This document shows positions 62,101-64,000 of a stretch of 64,000 bases of DNA, piece after piece. Below the pieces are notes generated by a model. That model searched no databases. It was not told the DNA's origin and was given only the letters and a program-made list of their open reading frames with translations. Origin of the DNA: Chlamydomonas sphaeroides (taxonomy: Eukaryota > Chlorophyta > Chlorophyceae > Chlamydomonadales > Chlamydomonadaceae); NCBI GenBank assembly GCA_001662425.1, contig BDDC01000126.1:31003-95002 (forward strand). Direction: 5' to 3'. Each line of letters begins with the position of its first letter. The first letter of the stretch is position 1. The translations under genes and the position numbers were made by a program.

Positions 62101-62475
62101 AGCTACTCACTGTCACATGTGCGGGCCACCGTGTTGAAGGCACGGCCCGATTGCGTGCAGGTGCATCGCACGCCGTACGTCACGTCTGCGGCGTTGAGCC
62201 GGGGCGGTCACAGGAGGGAGTCGGGCGGGCGGGCGGAGTGGTGGCGCGGCGATGGGCGGGTCGGGCTGTAGGTCTCCCCTGCTTGCCCAGCGTCCATCAC
62301 AACTTGCAACCTGCGCGACTGCTGGTTTCCATGGCCCCACACACTGACGGGGCTGCGTCTGCAAGGCTGCAGCATGCGTGCGGCGGTTGGGCCTCTATCT
62401 GCGTGGGTCGTAGCGCCTTACTTGCACAGGTGATGATGTCGGGCGGGCAGGCGTCGGGGGTGGCGCAGGTTGGCA
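54446..62475 (-). CDS. Secreted multi-domain matrix-type protein: EGF-like modules, Cys repeat, lectin-like C-terminus (5' end unresolved)
   Basis: Exons read in phase: 61720-61646, 61494-61447, 61267-61069, 60784-60734; then 60248-60178, 59663-59597, 59037-58907, 58514-57852, 57706-57512, 57218-57084, 56851-56751, 56638-56563, 56413-56280, 56167-56127, 56006-55961, 55532-55397, 55149-55028, 54882-54629, 54497-54446 (stop TAA). Probable 5' exons are 62475-62422 and 62185-62111. Links 62111/61720 and 60734/60248 do not match in phase, so small exons are missing there. The N-terminal half has EGF-like modules (NGGFTCSCPF, VCVNMAGTYRCNCL, CRNTPGSFVCDCPSG, ICQNTARSYSCICP). Then comes an 11-unit 16-residue Cys repeat, a related module (VYLCAQGACGNATCTITGYN), and a C-terminal region with RRHCLSLDAPAANATLGGRF and PDKCLSVNMRSKTAYLIPCN, reminiscent of ricin-type lectin strands. 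Many N-x-T sites suit secretion. No signal peptide was found in the resolved part. Confidence 0.7.
56095..56120. repeat. Microsatellite (AT)13
   Basis: A perfect 26-bp AT run lying within an intron (56126-56007) of the secreted-protein gene. Confidence 0.95.
57868..58395 (-). repeat. Coding minisatellite: 11 x 48 bp, 16-residue Cys repeat
   Basis: Exactly 528 bp encode 11 tandem 16-mers of consensus CVACPANTxYEASNKT. Each unit has two Cys spaced C-x-x-C-P and most end in an N-(K/R)-(T/S) glycosylation sequon. CVACP and CLFCP/CLPCP units largely alternate, suggesting a 32-residue higher-order period. The pattern resembles GCC2/GCC3 or TNFR-type Cys-rich ectodomain repeats. Confidence 0.95.
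58582..58763. repeat. Hexanucleotide microsatellite (GGAATA)n then (GAAATA)n
   Basis: About 180 bp in the intron just upstream of the Cys-repeat exon. On the transcribed minus strand it is a pyrimidine-rich (TATTTC)/(TATTCC) array ending about 70 nt before the acceptor. Confidence 0.95.
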
Positions 62476-63463
62476 CTGCCGAGGGATGCGGGGGATCAAG
62501 GGGTCCCGGGAGGACAGACGGAGGGATGTGCACGTTTGAGGAAGTTCGCTGCATTTTGTGGCGCTGTCATGTTGTTAGAGGCGACGGCACTTGTGGCGCT
62601 GGGCGGATGTCGGGCGCGCGGGCGCACTGGCGCCACGGGGTCCGGCATTTGGCGGCAGCAGCGCACATGCGGTTAGGTGCGAGTGCTCATGTTGAAGGTG
62701 CGCGCATGTATGGGCGATGTTGCGGAAGCAGGCAATTCCGGCGGTGCTGCAGCAAGCGAGTGCTGTGTGCGGGGCTGCGGGCCAGTGCGGGCCAGCGAGC
62801 CCGCGGGGCAAACGCCGCCGCGCGGCGCTTCCGTTGCCGACACGGTGCCGTGACTTTTGTTCACATCGCACCTTGTGCATTTGCCACAGCGCTACTGATG
62901 ACAACCATTTATATAGCTGCTATACCTCTGAAGGCTGGCATGTTGAAAATGAAATTGGATTTATGCGTGTCGTGCGGTCTCTTGCCAATACAAAGCGATA
63001 GTTAACGGTGTTGATCTTTGACAGGCAGAGCTCCCGCTGTGTCGTTGATCGTCAGAAGCGCGTTCCGGCACTTGGTGAGGTACGTAAGGCGGCAAGCGCC
63101 AACACCCTTCAATACTTGGCGCGCTGGAGGGATCTGTGCGGTTTGTGTAGTTGGCCACTTGATCTATGCTGTCGAATATGGTATTCTGGCAAAGACTTGC
63201 GGCGGCTGAGCTATTAGGAGACGCATCGTCCCGGCGGTACGTCGCGCGTTGCAGCCGAGCGGAAGGCATGAATCAGCTGCGGAAGGCCCTCCGTGGCACT
63301 CACAAGCATGTTGCGGCATGTACTTCCAATAGACATTGCAGCGCTATCGGCGCGTGCCTGTGCTGATTACGGCGCAGTACACGGACGCCCGCGCCACACG
63401 AACACCAGCAAAGACGCCTTCCTGAAGCTGGCGGCCTGTGGCAGCATACGACGCTAGTTCGGA
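62476..63463. other. Unresolved region upstream of the secreted-protein exons
   Basis: The 5' exons, signal peptide and promoter of the minus-strand gene should lie here. A minus-strand frame at 63269-62961 is open for 102 codons and includes an N-x-T motif, but it has no recognisable domain. Confidence 0.35.
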
Positions 63464-63525
63464 GTGATCTACGGAGGTAGGGCGACCAGGGGGCCGGAGC
63501 CCCCTACGCGCCCTGTCCCCCGAGG
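63464..63525. repeat. Direct repeat, copy a
   Basis: About 62 bp resembling 63644-63706, sharing GGAGGTAGGGCGA and GCCCCCTACGCGCCCTGTCC. It lies outside the retroelement's tail-like sequence. Confidence 0.85.
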
Positions 63526-63624
63526 ACGATGAGCGTGTCGCGGGTTGTCGTCGCGGGCCGGGTCCGGGAGGCACCCGCGTGGGCACCCGATGTCCTATCC
63601 TGAAATAGAAATAGACATAGATGT

Positions 63625-63645
63625 ACGGCGAGCTTGACTCGCCGT
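63625..63645. repeat. Perfect 8-bp stem hairpin in retroelement 3' region
   Basis: ACGGCGAG and CTCGCCGT flank a 5-nt loop. It sits next to the hexamer tail and may be a 3' end recognition structure of the element. Confidence 0.8.
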
Positions 63646-63706
63646 GATTTAAGGAGGTAGGGCGATCAGGAGGGCCGAAGCCCCCTACGCGCCCTGTCCC
63701 CCGGGG
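63644..63706. repeat. Direct repeat, copy b (within retroelement 3' region)
   Basis: Second copy of the repeat, between the retroelement stop codon (63759) and the hexamer tail near 63600. Confidence 0.85.
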
Positions 63707-64000
63707 CGTGGTTGGGTGGGAGAGGTGATAAACCGTCTCGCCCCCCTTAGGCTGTCGCCTAAGGTGGGCGGCGGCGTTGTCCCCTGTTGAATTCCAGGTC
63801 GCGGCGCAGAGCCACTATGGCTAGGGCGTGCGTGACTGCCAGGCGATGTAGGTCTCGGCAGCAGGAGTCGGCTTGCGTGGGTTCGCAGCCCAGGTCACGC
63901 AGCAGCTTGGGCAGGTCCTTGCGTATGGTGCTGGTGTGGCCTATGCTGATGGCCGCGTCCGGGGTGTATTTGACCTGCCAGCCCTCTGCGGTAAGCAGTT

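Larger units (their letters stand above)
63600..64000 (-). mobile_element. Retroelement 3' end (LINE-like), truncated by window edge
   Basis: On the minus strand a frame is open from the window edge to a TAG at 63759-63761. It encodes about 79 residues including AISIGHTSTIRKDLPKLLRD, LGCEPTQADSCCRDLHRLAV and ALRRDLE. The short basic, Cys/His-containing tail resembles the C-terminus of green-algal LINE reverse-transcriptase proteins. Downstream are a hairpin at 63745-63764 (CCTTAGGC-TGTC-GCCTAAGG) overlapping the stop, a repeat copy, a second hairpin at 63625-63645 and a short TATTTC-type tail (minus strand) near 63601-63618, a LINE-style 3' microsatellite end. Family assignment is by eye. Confidence 0.6.

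Noticed and set aside
63008..63217. Plus-strand 69-codon frame near the right end
   Set aside because: No motif or exon context. The same DNA may instead hold 5' exons of the minus-strand secreted-protein gene, which I could not resolve.

Overview
This window is nuclear DNA from a green alga of the volvocine/Chlamydomonas group. It is GC-rich and intron-dense (6 to 22 exons in most genes), with mostly GT-AG and a few GC-AG introns. Ala/Gly/Pro low-complexity linkers are common and TGTAA poly(A) motifs are present. Several proteins carry plastid-type transit peptides, and others match plant or algal families: a PAA1-type copper ATPase, PBB/beta2 proteasome, PRP31 and TOM40. There are no bacterial-style operons, rRNA or CRISPR arrays. 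I derived the exon chains by hand from reading frames and splice-site phase.

Layout, left to right: a patatin-like phospholipase missing its 5' end (+, 1-5181); a small SAND-like putative DNA-binding protein (+, 5727-6747); a gene-poor 2.7 kb stretch; a 22-exon receptor-like TKL kinase of about 2,110 aa with a beta-helical ectodomain (-, 9490-19454); a membrane-anchored prolyl 4-hydroxylase (-, 20309-22519), head to head with splicing factor PRP31 (+, 22907-26856); a kinase C-lobe with no visible N-lobe (-, 28393-29805) next to a dispersed repeat; an organelle-targeted helical-repeat protein with a large internal duplication spanning an assembly gap (-, 30456-35266); a PAA1-type copper ATPase (+, 36093-42608) whose first two exons can also be spliced to a short terminal exon, giving a soluble chaperone of PCH1 type; a plastid-type ribokinase (-, 43693-46242), head to head with TOM40 (+, 46633-48072); proteasome beta2 (-, 49324-51859); a repeat-rich stretch with TTCG hairpins and a second copy of the dispersed repeat; a large secreted protein with EGF-like modules, an 11 x 16-residue Cys repeat and a lectin-like C-terminus (-, 54446 to about 62475); and a retroelement 3' end at the right edge (-, 63759-64000).

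The genes do not form one pathway. They cover housekeeping (splicing, protein import, proteolysis, ribose and copper handling) plus cell-surface and matrix biology (prolyl hydroxylase, receptor kinase, EGF/Cys-repeat protein). The strongest observations are the PAA1/PCH1 two-protein arrangement, the internally duplicated gene with a probably mis-sized gap, the exact 48-bp repeat array, and the dispersed repeat beside a truncated kinase.
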